From positions 1 to 32,045 of the forward strand of contig CAAGLU010000270.1 in NCBI GenBank assembly GCA_900770865.1: 32,045 nt of DNA. The letters run 5' to 3'. Under the pieces are notes generated by a model. It made no database searches, was not told where the DNA came from, and was given only the letters and a program-made list of their open reading frames with translations. This DNA is from an uncultured Atopobiaceae bacterium. Its GTDB lineage: Bacteria; Actinomycetota; Coriobacteriia; Coriobacteriales; Atopobiaceae. Position numbers and translations under genes: made by a program. Numbering within the stretch: the first letter of the stretch is position 1; every line of letters begins with the position of its first letter. Shown in pieces: positions 7,675-15,935 of the stretch.

Positions 7675-8793
7675 CTAGAAGACCAGAAGCTCGTCACGGT
7701 GTATGGCGGGCTGCGCCGCATCCTCGCCCAGGAAGCGGGCAATCACGTCCAGCTTGAGGCCGCGCACGCGCGACATGTCATCCGAGGAGTAGCGCACGGC
7801 TCCCCTCCCCAAGAGGGTACCGGCAAGGTCGCGGACGTCCACCACGTCTCCGGCGGTGTAGGTTCCTCGGGTCTCCACAACGCCAACAGGAAGCACCGAG
7901 GCGCCGCGCTCGGTGACGGCACGTGCCGCTCCGGCGTCCACAATGAGTGTGCCGCGCACGACCTCGGCAAGGCCAATCCAGAGCTTGCGCCCCAGCTCGT
8001 GCGGGGTCTCCTTTGCGCTTGCCTCGAAACGCGTGCCAACGCTCACGCCATGGGCGACGTCCACGAGGGCGTTCTCGCGCCTGCCACGGCAGATGACCGT
8101 GGGAATCCCAGCTGTGAGCATGGCTCGCGCGGCGCGCACCTTTGACGCCATCCCACCGGTCCCGTAGCTCGTGCCCGCCCCGCCCGCCATGGACGAGATG
8201 CGACCGTCCACCTCATCCACGCGCTCGATGAGGCGTGCGGAGGGGTCGGTCTGCGGGTTTGCCGAGTAGAGGCCGTCAACGTCCGAGAGGATCACGTAGA
8301 GGTCTGCCGAGACGAGCCCCGCCACAATGGCGCCAAGCATGTCATTGTCGCCAAAGGCAAACTCGGCAACGGAGACGGTGTCGTTCTCGTTAACCACGGG
8401 CATGGCCCCAAGCTCGATAAGGCGCATCAGGGTGTTGCGCGCGTTGAGATACGCCTCGCGATCAACAACGTCGCGACGTGTGAGCAGGACCTGCCCGCAG
8501 GGGATGCCGCGCTCGGCGAGGACGTCTGCATACGCCTCGGTGAGTTTTGCCTGCCCTGCGGCCGCGCAGGCCTGGAGCGTCATGATGTCCGATGGGCGCT
8601 CGGAAAGCCCCAGCTCGTCCCGGCCTGCTGCCGCGGCGCCCGAGGAGACGAGAACAACGTGAGTACCCTCGTGCGCAAGCTCGACAACCTGATCGCAAAG
8701 CGAGCGGATGAACGCGCGGTCGAGCGCGCCGTTCTCGTCCACAAGGGTGGACGACCCAACTTTGGCAACGATGAGCGAAGGAGCCTTCGCCAT
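7675..8793 (-). CDS. proB: Glutamate 5-kinase with C-terminal PUA domain
   Basis: 372 aa. ProB phosphorylates glutamate on its gamma-carboxylate, the committed and normally proline-inhibited step. The amino-acid-kinase domain (about 1-255) shows KVGSSTLVD at 11-19 and the substrate-site block NENDTVSVAEFAFGDND in the middle, with a glycine-rich AGGAGTSYGTGGMASK loop. The C-terminal 90 residues match a PUA domain. The start ATG at 8793 shares one base with the obgE stop (TAATG), with GAGGAG just before it inside obgE, so translation is likely coupled. proA follows after 77 bp. Confidence 0.95.
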   Translation of the reverse strand: MAKAPSLIVAKVGSSTLVDENGALDRAFIRSLCDQVVELAHEGTHVVLVSSGAAAAGRDELGLSERPSDIMTLQACAAAGQAKLTEAYADVLAERGIPCGQVLLTRRDVVDREAYLNARNTLMRLIELGAMPVVNENDTVSVAEFAFGDNDMLGAIVAGLVSADLYVILSDVDGLYSANPQTDPSARLIERVDEVDGRISSMAGGAGTSYGTGGMASKVRAARAMLTAGIPTVICRGRRENALVDVAHGVSVGTRFEASAKETPHELGRKLWIGLAEVVRGTLIVDAGAARAVTERGASVLPVGVVETRGTYTAGDVVDVRDLAGTLLGRGAVRYSSDDMSRVRGLKLDVIARFLGEDAAQPAIHRDELLVF

Positions 8794-10184
8794 TACTCCT
8801 CGCCCCCGTCGTCGCGCACGTCCGGCTCGTCCTCGGCAAGCTCGGCGTAATCATCCTCGGAAGGCTCGCCCTCGTAGGTGAAGGCAAGCTCGAGAATGCG
8901 CACCTCGTCTCCGGGGACGCAGCCGGCCTTCTCCAGACGGTCATCGAGGCCCGAACGGTCAAAGCGGTGTTGGAGGTACGCCACGGCCTCGTCGTTGTCC
9001 CAGTCGGTCTGGATGACCATGCGCTCTATTGCCGCACCGCTCACGCGCCACACATGCGCGCCCTCGCGCTTGATCGACATCGTGCGGTCGCGCTGCTGGC
9101 GACGGCGCTCCCACTGGGCGGATGCCTCGTCCGCCTCGCCCGTGGGCGCAGGCGCCTCGGAGCGGAGCTTGGCCACGGCATCTGCCGTGTCGCTCACCAG
9201 GGCGTCGATGCCCTCGCCCGTGACGGCCGAAATAGCATGGAAGGTATGCCCGTCTGCCTCGGCGGCCTCGCGAAGCGCCTTGACGGCATCCTCGGTACCG
9301 GGCATGTCGCACTTGTTAGCAACCACGATCTGCGGGCGATCGGCCAGCTCGGAGGCATAGGCGGCAAGCTCTGCGTTGATGGTGTGATAGTCCTCGACGG
9401 CATCGCGACCTTCGAATCCACCCGTTACGTCAACCACGTGCAGGATGAGAGCCGTACGCTCGATGTGCCGCAGGAACTCGTGGCCCAGGCCCTTGCCCTC
9501 GGAGGCGCCCTCGATAAGGCCAGGGACGTCGGCACAGACAAACGAGCGACCGTCACGAGCGCGAGACACGCCCAGGTTGGGGACAAGCGTGGTGAAGGGG
9601 TACTCGGCAATCTTGGGACGGGCGGCCGAGATGCGCGCGATGATGGAGCTCTTCCCCACCGACGGCATTCCCACGAGGGCGGCGTCGGCCATAAGCTTCA
9701 TCTCAAGCTCAATCCAGTGCTCCTGGGCCGGCTCGCCCTTCTCGGCAAACGCAGGCGCACGGCGCACGGAGGTCACAAAGTGCGTGTTGCCGAGGCCGCC
9801 CATACCTCCAGGGGCCACAACCACACGCTCGCCCGGGCGGGTGAGATCGGCAATCTGGTAGACGGGCTTCTGCGTTGCCGGGTCAAGCTCGCGCACCACG
9901 GTTCCCAGCGGCACGCGAAGCACGAGGTCCGCACCGTCCTTGCCGTGCATGCGCTTTCCCTGGCCGTGCGTGCCGCGTTCGGCCTTGAAGTGGTGCTTAT
10001 AGCGGTAGTCGATGAGGGACGAGAGCTGCGGGTCTGCCTCGACGATAACGTCGCCGCCATGCCCGCCATCGCCACCGTCCGGGCCTCCCTTGGGAACGTA
10101 GGCCTCGCGGCGGAACGACATGCATCCCGCGCCGCCGTCGCCACCCTTGACGTTGATATGAGACAGGTCTGTAAATGTGACCAT
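8793..10184 (-). CDS. obgE: GTPase Obg/CgtA
   Basis: 463 aa, three-domain Obg GTPase used in 50S ribosome assembly and stress signalling. The N-terminal glycine-rich Obg domain (about 1-160) includes NVKGGDGGAGCMSFRREAYV. The G domain follows, with G1 GMPSVGKSS (172-180), G3 DVPG (219-222), G4 NKCD (290-293) and G5 ISA (318-320). A C-terminal OCT domain spans roughly 370-440, ending in an acidic tail. The ATG at 10184 has an excellent AAGGAGG 5 nt upstream. A short inverted repeat (10198-10203 with 10215-10220) flanks the leader. It lies downstream of rpmA, separated by a terminator, and no clear separate promoter was seen in the remaining 68 bp. Confidence 0.96.
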   Translation of the reverse strand: MVTFTDLSHINVKGGDGGAGCMSFRREAYVPKGGPDGGDGGHGGDVIVEADPQLSSLIDYRYKHHFKAERGTHGQGKRMHGKDGADLVLRVPLGTVVRELDPATQKPVYQIADLTRPGERVVVAPGGMGGLGNTHFVTSVRRAPAFAEKGEPAQEHWIELEMKLMADAALVGMPSVGKSSIIARISAARPKIAEYPFTTLVPNLGVSRARDGRSFVCADVPGLIEGASEGKGLGHEFLRHIERTALILHVVDVTGGFEGRDAVEDYHTINAELAAYASELADRPQIVVANKCDMPGTEDAVKALREAAEADGHTFHAISAVTGEGIDALVSDTADAVAKLRSEAPAPTGEADEASAQWERRRQQRDRTMSIKREGAHVWRVSGAAIERMVIQTDWDNDEAVAYLQHRFDRSGLDDRLEKAGCVPGDEVRILELAFTYEGEPSEDDYAELAEDEPDVRDDGGEE

Positions 10185-10252
10185 GGTTTCCTCCTTGGTT
10201 GCCCCTGATGGTACGGCAACTTACAGGGAACGTGCGCATGGCGCGATATGAA

Positions 10253-10278
10253 ATGGGCCCCGCCGAAGCAGGGCCCAT
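10253..10278 (-). terminator. Intrinsic terminator after rpmA
   Basis: On the minus transcript ATGGGCCC-T-GC pairs with GC-G-GGGCCCAT around a TTCG tetraloop, an 11-bp stem with one U-G wobble, followed by TTTCATAT. On the plus transcript the wobble becomes a C-A mismatch, which supports function in the minus direction. It ends the rplU-rpmA message, with probable partial read-through into obgE. Confidence 0.75.
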
Positions 10279-10301
10279 CAAAATGCGTATGACGTGCGCC
10301 G

Positions 10302-10550
10302 TTACTCGGTGACGACGTTGACGACGTGCTTCGTGCCCTTCTTGAACTGCACGACGCCGTCAGCGAGTGCGAACAGGGTATCATCCTTGCCACGGCCGAC
10401 GTTCTCGCCGGGGGTGATGTGGGTGCCACGCTGACGAACGATGATCTGGCCGGTCTTGATGGCCTGACCGCCGTAGATCTTCACGCCAAGACGCTGTGCG
10501 TGGGAGTCGCGGCCGTTGCGAGACGAGCCGAGGCCTTTCTTGTGTGCCAT
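10302..10550 (-). CDS. rpmA: 50S ribosomal protein L27
   Basis: 82 aa. L27 lies at the peptidyl-transferase centre, with its N-terminal tail reaching the tRNA acceptor ends. The sequence starts MAHKKGLGSSRNGRDS, the mature-type N-terminus without the cleavable leader found in Firmicutes, and continues with the invariant LGVKIYGGQ and RQRGTHITPGENVGRGKDDTLFA blocks (split here only for reading). It follows rplU by 40 bp in the conserved L21-L27 pair and is followed by a terminator. Confidence 0.98.
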   Translation of the reverse strand: MAHKKGLGSSRNGRDSHAQRLGVKIYGGQAIKTGQIIVRQRGTHITPGENVGRGKDDTLFALADGVVQFKKGTKHVVNVVTE

Positions 10551-10590
10551 AGTGCTACCTGCCTATCTGAAGTGGAGGGAGTGGGTGAGG

Positions 10591-10902
10591 CTACGCGGTG
10601 GGGAGCTCGGAAATCCTCAGCTTGGTGAGGTTCTGACGATGACCCTTGGTGCGGTGGTAGCGCTTACGCTTCTTGAACTTGAAGACGAGGACCTTCTCGC
10701 CCTTGTGCTGATCGACGACCTCGGCGGTGACCTTCTTGTCCTCGAGGGCGGCAGGGTCAACGATGGTCTTCTCGCCGTCGTTCAGGAGGAGAACGTCGAG
10801 CTGGACCGAATCGCCAGGCTGCGCGTCGAGCTTCTCGACGTCGAGGACGTCGCCCTTGGCAACCTTATACTGCTTGCCACCAGTTGCTACGATTGCGTAC
10901 AT
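10591..10902 (-). CDS. rplU: 50S ribosomal protein L21
   Basis: 103 aa, standard length. L21 is a 23S rRNA-binding protein of the large subunit. It is identified by the N-terminal MYAIVATGGKQYKVAKGD, and by the C-terminal KGEKVLVFKFKKRKRYHRTK and GHRQ segment, which is diagnostic. The ATG at 10902 has AAGGG 9 nt upstream. It is the first gene of the rplU-rpmA unit and has its own promoter immediately upstream (10945-10973), giving a leader of about 35 nt, too short for a large regulatory structure. Confidence 0.98.
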   Translation of the reverse strand: MYAIVATGGKQYKVAKGDVLDVEKLDAQPGDSVQLDVLLLNDGEKTIVDPAALEDKKVTAEVVDQHKGEKVLVFKFKKRKRYHRTKGHRQNLTKLRISELPTA

Positions 10903-10944
10903 GTGTGTAACCCTTCATTGCTGGCGTGAGTGCAACAGTAAGTT

Positions 10945-10973
10945 ATCTTACTAGCCGCACGGAAAACCGTCAA
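10945..10973 (-). promoter_or_regulatory. Sigma-70-type promoter of rplU-rpmA
   Basis: On the minus strand TTGACG (10973-10968), a 17-bp spacer and TAAGAT (10950-10945). This is close to consensus at both boxes with ideal spacing, placed 42 bp before the rplU start codon. Confidence 0.8.
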
Positions 10974-11091
10974 CGAAAAATCGTCTTGACCTGCGGTGCC
11001 GCAAGGGAAACTGAATCGGGTGGCCGAGGCCTGACGCTTTTCCGCACAACCTTGATAAGTCTAGCCTGCTAGGAGCCCAACGAAAGACCCA

Positions 11092-11799
11092 CTACAATGG
11101 CTCCACAAGACTCCCATCTTCATCCTCGTGCCACTGCGCGACCCTGCACACGGAAAGCGCCGGCATGTCAAGCCCCGCCTCCCGAGCGGCGGCACCAATG
11201 AGGATTGCCGGCCTGAGGGAGCCTTCCTCGGTGGAGCGGCAGTCGAGAAGAAAGCCGTTGCCACTGGGACGCACCTCGCAAGAGACAAGCGTGCGCCCAA
11301 GGTCAACGTGCTTTTCCTTCTCGCCGCGCAGATATGTGAGGTTTCCCTTTGCGCGTGCGGCTTCTACGCCCCGGGCAAGCGCCTCTACGCTGGTCTCGTC
11401 AATCACGTTCACGCTCCATGTGGAGCGCGTGAGCCATGCCTCAAGGGCAGGCAGGCCATAGGGAACATAGGCCGCCGCCGTTGGCGCCAAGAGCGTGGGG
11501 CTCGACGCGACAAGACGTTCGAGTGCCACCTTGGGGTCCATCTCCTCGGTGAGGAAGAGGTCGAAGTACTCCCCCATCGACGCCGCCCCCACGGGAAGGG
11601 CCTGCGAGAACTGCAGGCGCATGCGACGCGCGAAGCCGTTGCCAACCGCAAAGGGAAGCTGCGAGCGACGCACGCTTCGGTTAATGGTGTTAATGACCTC
11701 GAGGTGCCCCAGATGCGCGAGCCGGCCGTCCTTGCGGTAGCGCACGCGCAGCCGGTACTGGTTGAGCTTGCTGTTGGTGATTGCGACGGTGTTGATCAT
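11092..11799 (-). CDS. DUF2344 / TIGR03936 radical-SAM-linked protein
   Basis: 235 aa, matching the family commonly found next to, or fused to, TIGR03960 radical SAM proteins. The diagnostic start is visible: YRLRVRYRKDGRLAHLGHLE at about residues 15-34, then a RRSQLPFAVGNGF segment and an LPVGAASMGEYFDL segment near residues 68-81. Its ATG overlaps the TGA of the upstream radical SAM gene by 4 nt (ATGA), so the two are almost certainly translated together and probably act as a complex. The biochemical function is not known. Earlier suggestions of a tRNA or rRNA modification role are not demonstrated. Confidence 0.85.
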   Translation of the reverse strand: MINTVAITNSKLNQYRLRVRYRKDGRLAHLGHLEVINTINRSVRRSQLPFAVGNGFARRMRLQFSQALPVGAASMGEYFDLFLTEEMDPKVALERLVASSPTLLAPTAAAYVPYGLPALEAWLTRSTWSVNVIDETSVEALARGVEAARAKGNLTYLRGEKEKHVDLGRTLVSCEVRPSGNGFLLDCRSTEEGSLRPAILIGAAAREAGLDMPALSVCRVAQWHEDEDGSLVEPL

Positions 11800-13673
11800 G
11801 CGCGCTCACCCCAAACAACGTTGTTCACACCAAGCGTGGGGCACACACCACAGCCCACGCAGGAGTCGCGGGTGCAGTCCGGGGTGGTGACCCCCTGGGC
11901 AGCGCGGCGCCACTCGCGCTGGAGGAAGCCCTTAGAGACGCCAGGCGAGGTGTGGTCCCACGGGAGCCTCACGTCAAGCGGAAAGCCCTCCGACGCAATG
12001 GAGGGTAGGTCGTAGCCAAGCTCTTCAGCGGCAGCCTCCCAGGCGTCGTAGTTGAACTCGCTCGTCCACGCGTCAAAGCGGCATCCACGCCGCCAGGCGG
12101 CAAGCACCAGGTCAAATCCGGCGCGACCCATCTTGGAGAGCGCCCCCTCCACGAGTGAGGTCCTGGGGTCGTGATAGGAGATCTTCACGTCGCGATCGGT
12201 GTTGGCGCCCAGCAGCAGTCTGGCGCGGCGCTCGACCTCGCCCACCTCGAGCTGCCCGGCCCACTGGAAAGGCGTGTAAGCCTTGGGCACAAAGACCGCG
12301 ACGGAGGCCGAGACCTGCACCTTGCTCTTCTTGCCACGCCCGACGACCTCGCGGCCTATCTCGAGGACGCGGTGCGTGGCGGCTGGTATTGCCATGATGT
12401 CATCGTCCGTCTCGGTGGGAAGACCCATCATGAAGTAGAGCTTGACGCGACGCCAACCGTGCTCGAAGGCGTTTCTCGCAGCGCGCTCGAGGTCCTCCTC
12501 GGTCACGTTCTTGTTGATGACATCGCGCAGGCGCTGGGTGCCCGCCTCGGGTGCAAAGGTGAGGCCACCGCGCTTGGAGCCAGAGGCGGCGTTTGCCATG
12601 TCAACGCCAAACGAGTCAAGGCGCTGAGAGGGAATCGAGACGCGGATGCCGCGGCCAGACAGGCGCTCGTCGAGCTCGTTCAGCATGGGTGCGCACTGCG
12701 AGTGGTCCGTTGTCGAGAGAGACGTGAGGGATAGCTCGTCATAGCCCGTCTCGGCAAGGCCTCGCTCGCTTGCCTCCACCACCTGGTCCATGGGACGCTC
12801 TCGCACGGGACGATAGGTCATGCCCGCCTGGCAGAAGCGGCACCCGCGCGCACAGCCGCGCAGCACCTCGATGGCAAGGCGGTCCTGGACAATCCCCATG
12901 TAGGGCACGATGTGCTCGGCGCAGGCGGGCGTTGACGCAAAGTCCACGACGCAGCGCTTGAGCACGACCTCTGGTGCGCCGGTACCAGGCCTGGGCACGG
13001 CATAACCCCAGCGCGTCGACGTGCTGTCCACGACCACGTCGTAGAGCGAGGGAACGTAGACGCCCTGAATGCGCGAAAGCGCAAGGAGGATGTTCTCGCG
13101 CGATGCCCCGGCCGCCCTGGCGTCACGAACACAGGCGGCAATCTCGACGATGGCGTCCTCGCCATCGCCCAGCAAGATCGCATCGAACATGGGGGCAAGC
13201 GGCTCCGCATTCCACACGGAGGGACCACCGGCAATGACTATGGCATCGTCCTCGGCACGATCCGCCGCGCGAACGGGAATGCCGGCGAGGTCGAGGGTCT
13301 CCACGATGTTCGTAGCCACAAGCTCGTGGGCAAGCGTGAAGCCCACCAAGTCAAAAGAGGCCAGCGGCGCCGCAGACTCGAGGGCAAGCAGCGGAACATG
13401 ACGCTCGCGCATGAGGTCTGCCATGTCATGCCAGGGCAGATAGCAGCGCTCGCAGGAGATGCCATCGGCGCCGTTGAGGGCGTCGTAAAGAATCGATATG
13501 CCCAGGTTGGGCTGGCCGACCTCATAGGCGTCGGGATAGACGAGACACGCATGGAAGGGGCCAGGCTGCCCCTCGACGGCGCCCCACTCATGATCGAGGT
13601 AGCGCGAGGGCTTCTCGACAAGCGGCAGCAGGGGCTCGATGAGCCGGAAGAGGTCCTCTCTGGCTAGGCGCAC
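11796..13673 (-). CDS. B12-binding-like radical SAM protein, TIGR03960 family
   Basis: 625 aa with a GTG start at 13673 and AGGGG 9 nt upstream. The N-terminal 200 residues resemble a cobalamin-binding-like domain (AGGPSVWNAEPLAPMFD near 148-164, then LLGDGEDAI). The radical SAM core carries the CxxxCxxC cluster motif at Cys274, Cys278 and Cys281 (RGCARGCRFCQAG), and a later FMMGLPTETDDDI block. The last 30 residues hold a second cysteine group, Cys600, Cys605, Cys608 and Cys611, compatible with an auxiliary iron-sulfur cluster. The reaction is unknown. It lies 2 nt after the DUF697-like gene and overlaps the DUF2344 gene by 4 nt, at the distal end of the cell-shape operon. Confidence 0.88.
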   Translation of the reverse strand: MRLAREDLFRLIEPLLPLVEKPSRYLDHEWGAVEGQPGPFHACLVYPDAYEVGQPNLGISILYDALNGADGISCERCYLPWHDMADLMRERHVPLLALESAAPLASFDLVGFTLAHELVATNIVETLDLAGIPVRAADRAEDDAIVIAGGPSVWNAEPLAPMFDAILLGDGEDAIVEIAACVRDARAAGASRENILLALSRIQGVYVPSLYDVVVDSTSTRWGYAVPRPGTGAPEVVLKRCVVDFASTPACAEHIVPYMGIVQDRLAIEVLRGCARGCRFCQAGMTYRPVRERPMDQVVEASERGLAETGYDELSLTSLSTTDHSQCAPMLNELDERLSGRGIRVSIPSQRLDSFGVDMANAASGSKRGGLTFAPEAGTQRLRDVINKNVTEEDLERAARNAFEHGWRRVKLYFMMGLPTETDDDIMAIPAATHRVLEIGREVVGRGKKSKVQVSASVAVFVPKAYTPFQWAGQLEVGEVERRARLLLGANTDRDVKISYHDPRTSLVEGALSKMGRAGFDLVLAAWRRGCRFDAWTSEFNYDAWEAAAEELGYDLPSIASEGFPLDVRLPWDHTSPGVSKGFLQREWRRAAQGVTTPDCTRDSCVGCGVCPTLGVNNVVWGERA

Positions 13674-13675
13674 CG

Positions 13676-14680
13676 CTACTCACCCCTACCCACGGAGCCG
13701 TCGGGGCAAAGCACCACGTACGACGAAGCGGAGGCGTGCCCTGCGTGGGCATGCCTGCCATCCTCCTGCTTGTGAGCGTGCTCACCGGACTTCTTGGGAA
13801 GCTCGAGGTGACGCGCCGGCGCCTGGCGGGAGATCTCCTCGCCATGCGGGCGGAGCGAACCATCCTCGAAGTCAAAGCGAACCTGCAGCGCGCGTGCCGT
13901 GGCCACGGTGCCGGCATAGCCCATGACCCCCTTGAACGCCCAGCTAAGGCCGGGGACAACGCGCGAGACGGCGCGGGCCAGCGCACGGTAGCCAAAGCCG
14001 GCGCCAACCACGCCCGCAAGCTCCAGCGCACGCGAGGGGTCGAGCCCGCGCCCATAGGCAACCGCGATGTCGAGGGCGAGCTTTGCCTGGTTGGCCGTCA
14101 TGACCGCCATGTCAGAGCCTGGGATGAGGGTCACTGCTCCCACGGCAGCATTCTCCATGGCGCAGCGCCTCACCAGCGAGTCGACCTCAGCGGGACGGCA
14201 GAAGGGGAAGTTGGCCGCAAGTGCCAGGCCCTTGTCGGTGGTCCCCACGAGCCAGGTGCCAAGCCGGGGAACCAGCGCGAGGGCATCCGCACATGCGAGG
14301 ACCTCCAGGAAGGGCATGGCATCATCGGGGAGCTCGACGTCGGGAACCTCGACTGCAGACTCCGCAACAAGCGCCACGGGCACGGCGCGCCTGGCGGCGT
14401 CGCGGGCAAGCGCGGCCTCGGCAGCGGTCTGCTCTCCGCACACAATCACCAGCGCGTCCGGAGCCACGCCATCGGGAGCGGGTGCGTCTACAGGCCGAAC
14501 GTCCACGATGCCTGTCGCCTCTCGCGCGACAAGAGCCTCCTTGATGGCAAGCACAAGCCCTCGGGGTGCGCCCGACGAGATGCGCACCCACACGCGCACG
14601 GCCTCAGATCCGCCCTCGCGGGCGTCCCTGCCTGCGCCGGCGACCTCCAGAATCTTTCCCCATGGAATCTTGAGCGCCAT
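13676..14680 (-). CDS. DUF697-like protein with histidine-rich tail, function unknown
   Basis: 334 aa. Residues 1-160 look like a Rossmann-type alpha/beta region with no Walker A or other GTPase motif. Residues 168-265 resemble DUF697: AMENAAVGAVTLIPGSDMAV, then NQAKLALDIAVAYGRGL, and a GYAGTVATARAL end. This domain is usually attached to small GTPases and may associate with the membrane through hydrophobic helices. The tail holds His301, His303, His310, His312 and His315 within a Lys/Glu/Gly context, suggesting metal binding. An AAGGAGG site lies 3 nt before the ATG. It sits 24 nt after rodA and 2 nt before the radical SAM gene, so it is probably co-expressed with the elongation machinery. 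The family assignment is by eye. Confidence 0.65.
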   Translation of the reverse strand: MALKIPWGKILEVAGAGRDAREGGSEAVRVWVRISSGAPRGLVLAIKEALVAREATGIVDVRPVDAPAPDGVAPDALVIVCGEQTAAEAALARDAARRAVPVALVAESAVEVPDVELPDDAMPFLEVLACADALALVPRLGTWLVGTTDKGLALAANFPFCRPAEVDSLVRRCAMENAAVGAVTLIPGSDMAVMTANQAKLALDIAVAYGRGLDPSRALELAGVVGAGFGYRALARAVSRVVPGLSWAFKGVMGYAGTVATARALQVRFDFEDGSLRPHGEEISRQAPARHLELPKKSGEHAHKQEDGRHAHAGHASASSYVVLCPDGSVGRGE

Positions 14681-14704
14681 AATCCTCCTTACGACCGGCC
14701 GCCG

Positions 14705-15922
14705 CTAGGCGGACTTCTGCCGGTGCCTCCACACGGACTGTACCATCCCCACGGCCATGAGCTGCGCGATCATGGAGGTTGCGCCATAGCTGATGAACGG
14801 GAGCGGGATGCCCGTGATGGGCATGATGCCCATGCACATGCCCACCTCCTCAAGCACCTGGAACGTCCACATGGCGGCGCAGCCCACGCACACGAGTTTG
14901 CCAAACATAGACTCGCAACGCATGCCCAGAAGTATTGTCGAGAGAATCATCCATGCAAAGAGCCCGAGCAGCACGAAGCCCCCAACAAAGCCAAACTCCT
15001 CGGCGAGGAGGGCAAAGACGAAGTCGGTCTGGGCCTCGGGGAGAAAGCCGTTGCCCGCCTGCGTGGCGCCGCCAATGCCCTTGCCGAGAAGTCCGCCAGA
15101 CCCTACGGCGATCTTTGCCTGTTGCAGGTTGTATCCGTTGTTTGTTGGGTCAACAGAGGGGTCGACAAACACGATGAGGCGGTTGAGCTGGTAGGTCTTC
15201 AGGATATGCGGGAAGCCATCGAGCATGGACGTCACGATGATGGCGGCAGCGCCAACAACGATGAGCGCAATGGTCACGAGGACCCAGCTGCGCTTGGCCC
15301 CCGCGCAAATGATTATGGTTGCGCCAAACACCAGAAGCACCAGGCCGGTGCCAAGGTCTGGCTGAAGGAGGATCAAGCCAAAGGGCACCAGCAGAATCGC
15401 GCAGAGGCGCACGTAGTCGCGAAGCGACTCGATCTTTCCGTTGTACTGGGCCCCAAGCGCCGCCATGAGATAGATCACCACGAGCTTGGCGAGCTCAGAG
15501 GGCTGGAACGTAATGCCAATGCCCGGCACCTTGACCCAACCCGTGATGCCCTTCGCCGAGTAGCTAAGGCCGGGGATCTTAGGCGCGATCATGAGGATGC
15601 ACGCAATGATGAGGAGCGTGCGCGTCATGCCCTGGAGGTTTCGGTAGTCATAGCGCCATACGAGCACGGCACCCACGAGGCCCATGGCAATGCCAACGAG
15701 GTGCCTGGGGAAGTTTGCCTCGGGAATGGTGAGGGAGGCAGACCATATGACTACCACGCCATAAACCACGAGGAGCAGTGCTGGGATGAGCTGGGAGAGG
15801 TAGAGCCCACCCAAGGTCTTCCCAAGCCGACCGGAGCCCGTGGACGCCCTTCTCGAAGACCCCCGGTTGAGGTGGTTGCTTGCAGAGTTGAGAAGACCTT
15901 GTCTTCTTGCCATGTTTGCCAT
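14705..15922 (-). CDS. rodA: Peptidoglycan glycosyltransferase RodA (SEDS family)
   Basis: 405 aa from the ATG at 15922, which follows GGGGAGG by 7 nt; the longer open frame upstream lies inside the PBP gene. RodA polymerises lipid II into glycan strands during elongation and works with the class B PBP encoded just upstream. About ten hydrophobic helices are visible. SEDS hallmarks are FQPSELAKL, LLQPDLGTGLVLL, an NNGYNLQQAKIAVGSGG loop and the C-terminal PLPFISYGATSM. The N-terminal 35 residues are basic and cytoplasmic. The gene follows mrdA by 13 nt. Confidence 0.95.
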   Translation of the reverse strand: MANMARRQGLLNSASNHLNRGSSRRASTGSGRLGKTLGGLYLSQLIPALLLVVYGVVVIWSASLTIPEANFPRHLVGIAMGLVGAVLVWRYDYRNLQGMTRTLLIIACILMIAPKIPGLSYSAKGITGWVKVPGIGITFQPSELAKLVVIYLMAALGAQYNGKIESLRDYVRLCAILLVPFGLILLQPDLGTGLVLLVFGATIIICAGAKRSWVLVTIALIVVGAAAIIVTSMLDGFPHILKTYQLNRLIVFVDPSVDPTNNGYNLQQAKIAVGSGGLLGKGIGGATQAGNGFLPEAQTDFVFALLAEEFGFVGGFVLLGLFAWMILSTILLGMRCESMFGKLVCVGCAAMWTFQVLEEVGMCMGIMPITGIPLPFISYGATSMIAQLMAVGMVQSVWRHRQKSA

Positions 15923-15935
15923 GAGTCCGCCTCCC

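Noticed and set aside
10977..11008. Terminator after the DUF2344 gene
   Set aside because: A small hairpin (TGCG-GCAC-CGCA core) is followed by a T5 run about nine bases later on the minus strand; the separation is too large to call it an intrinsic terminator.
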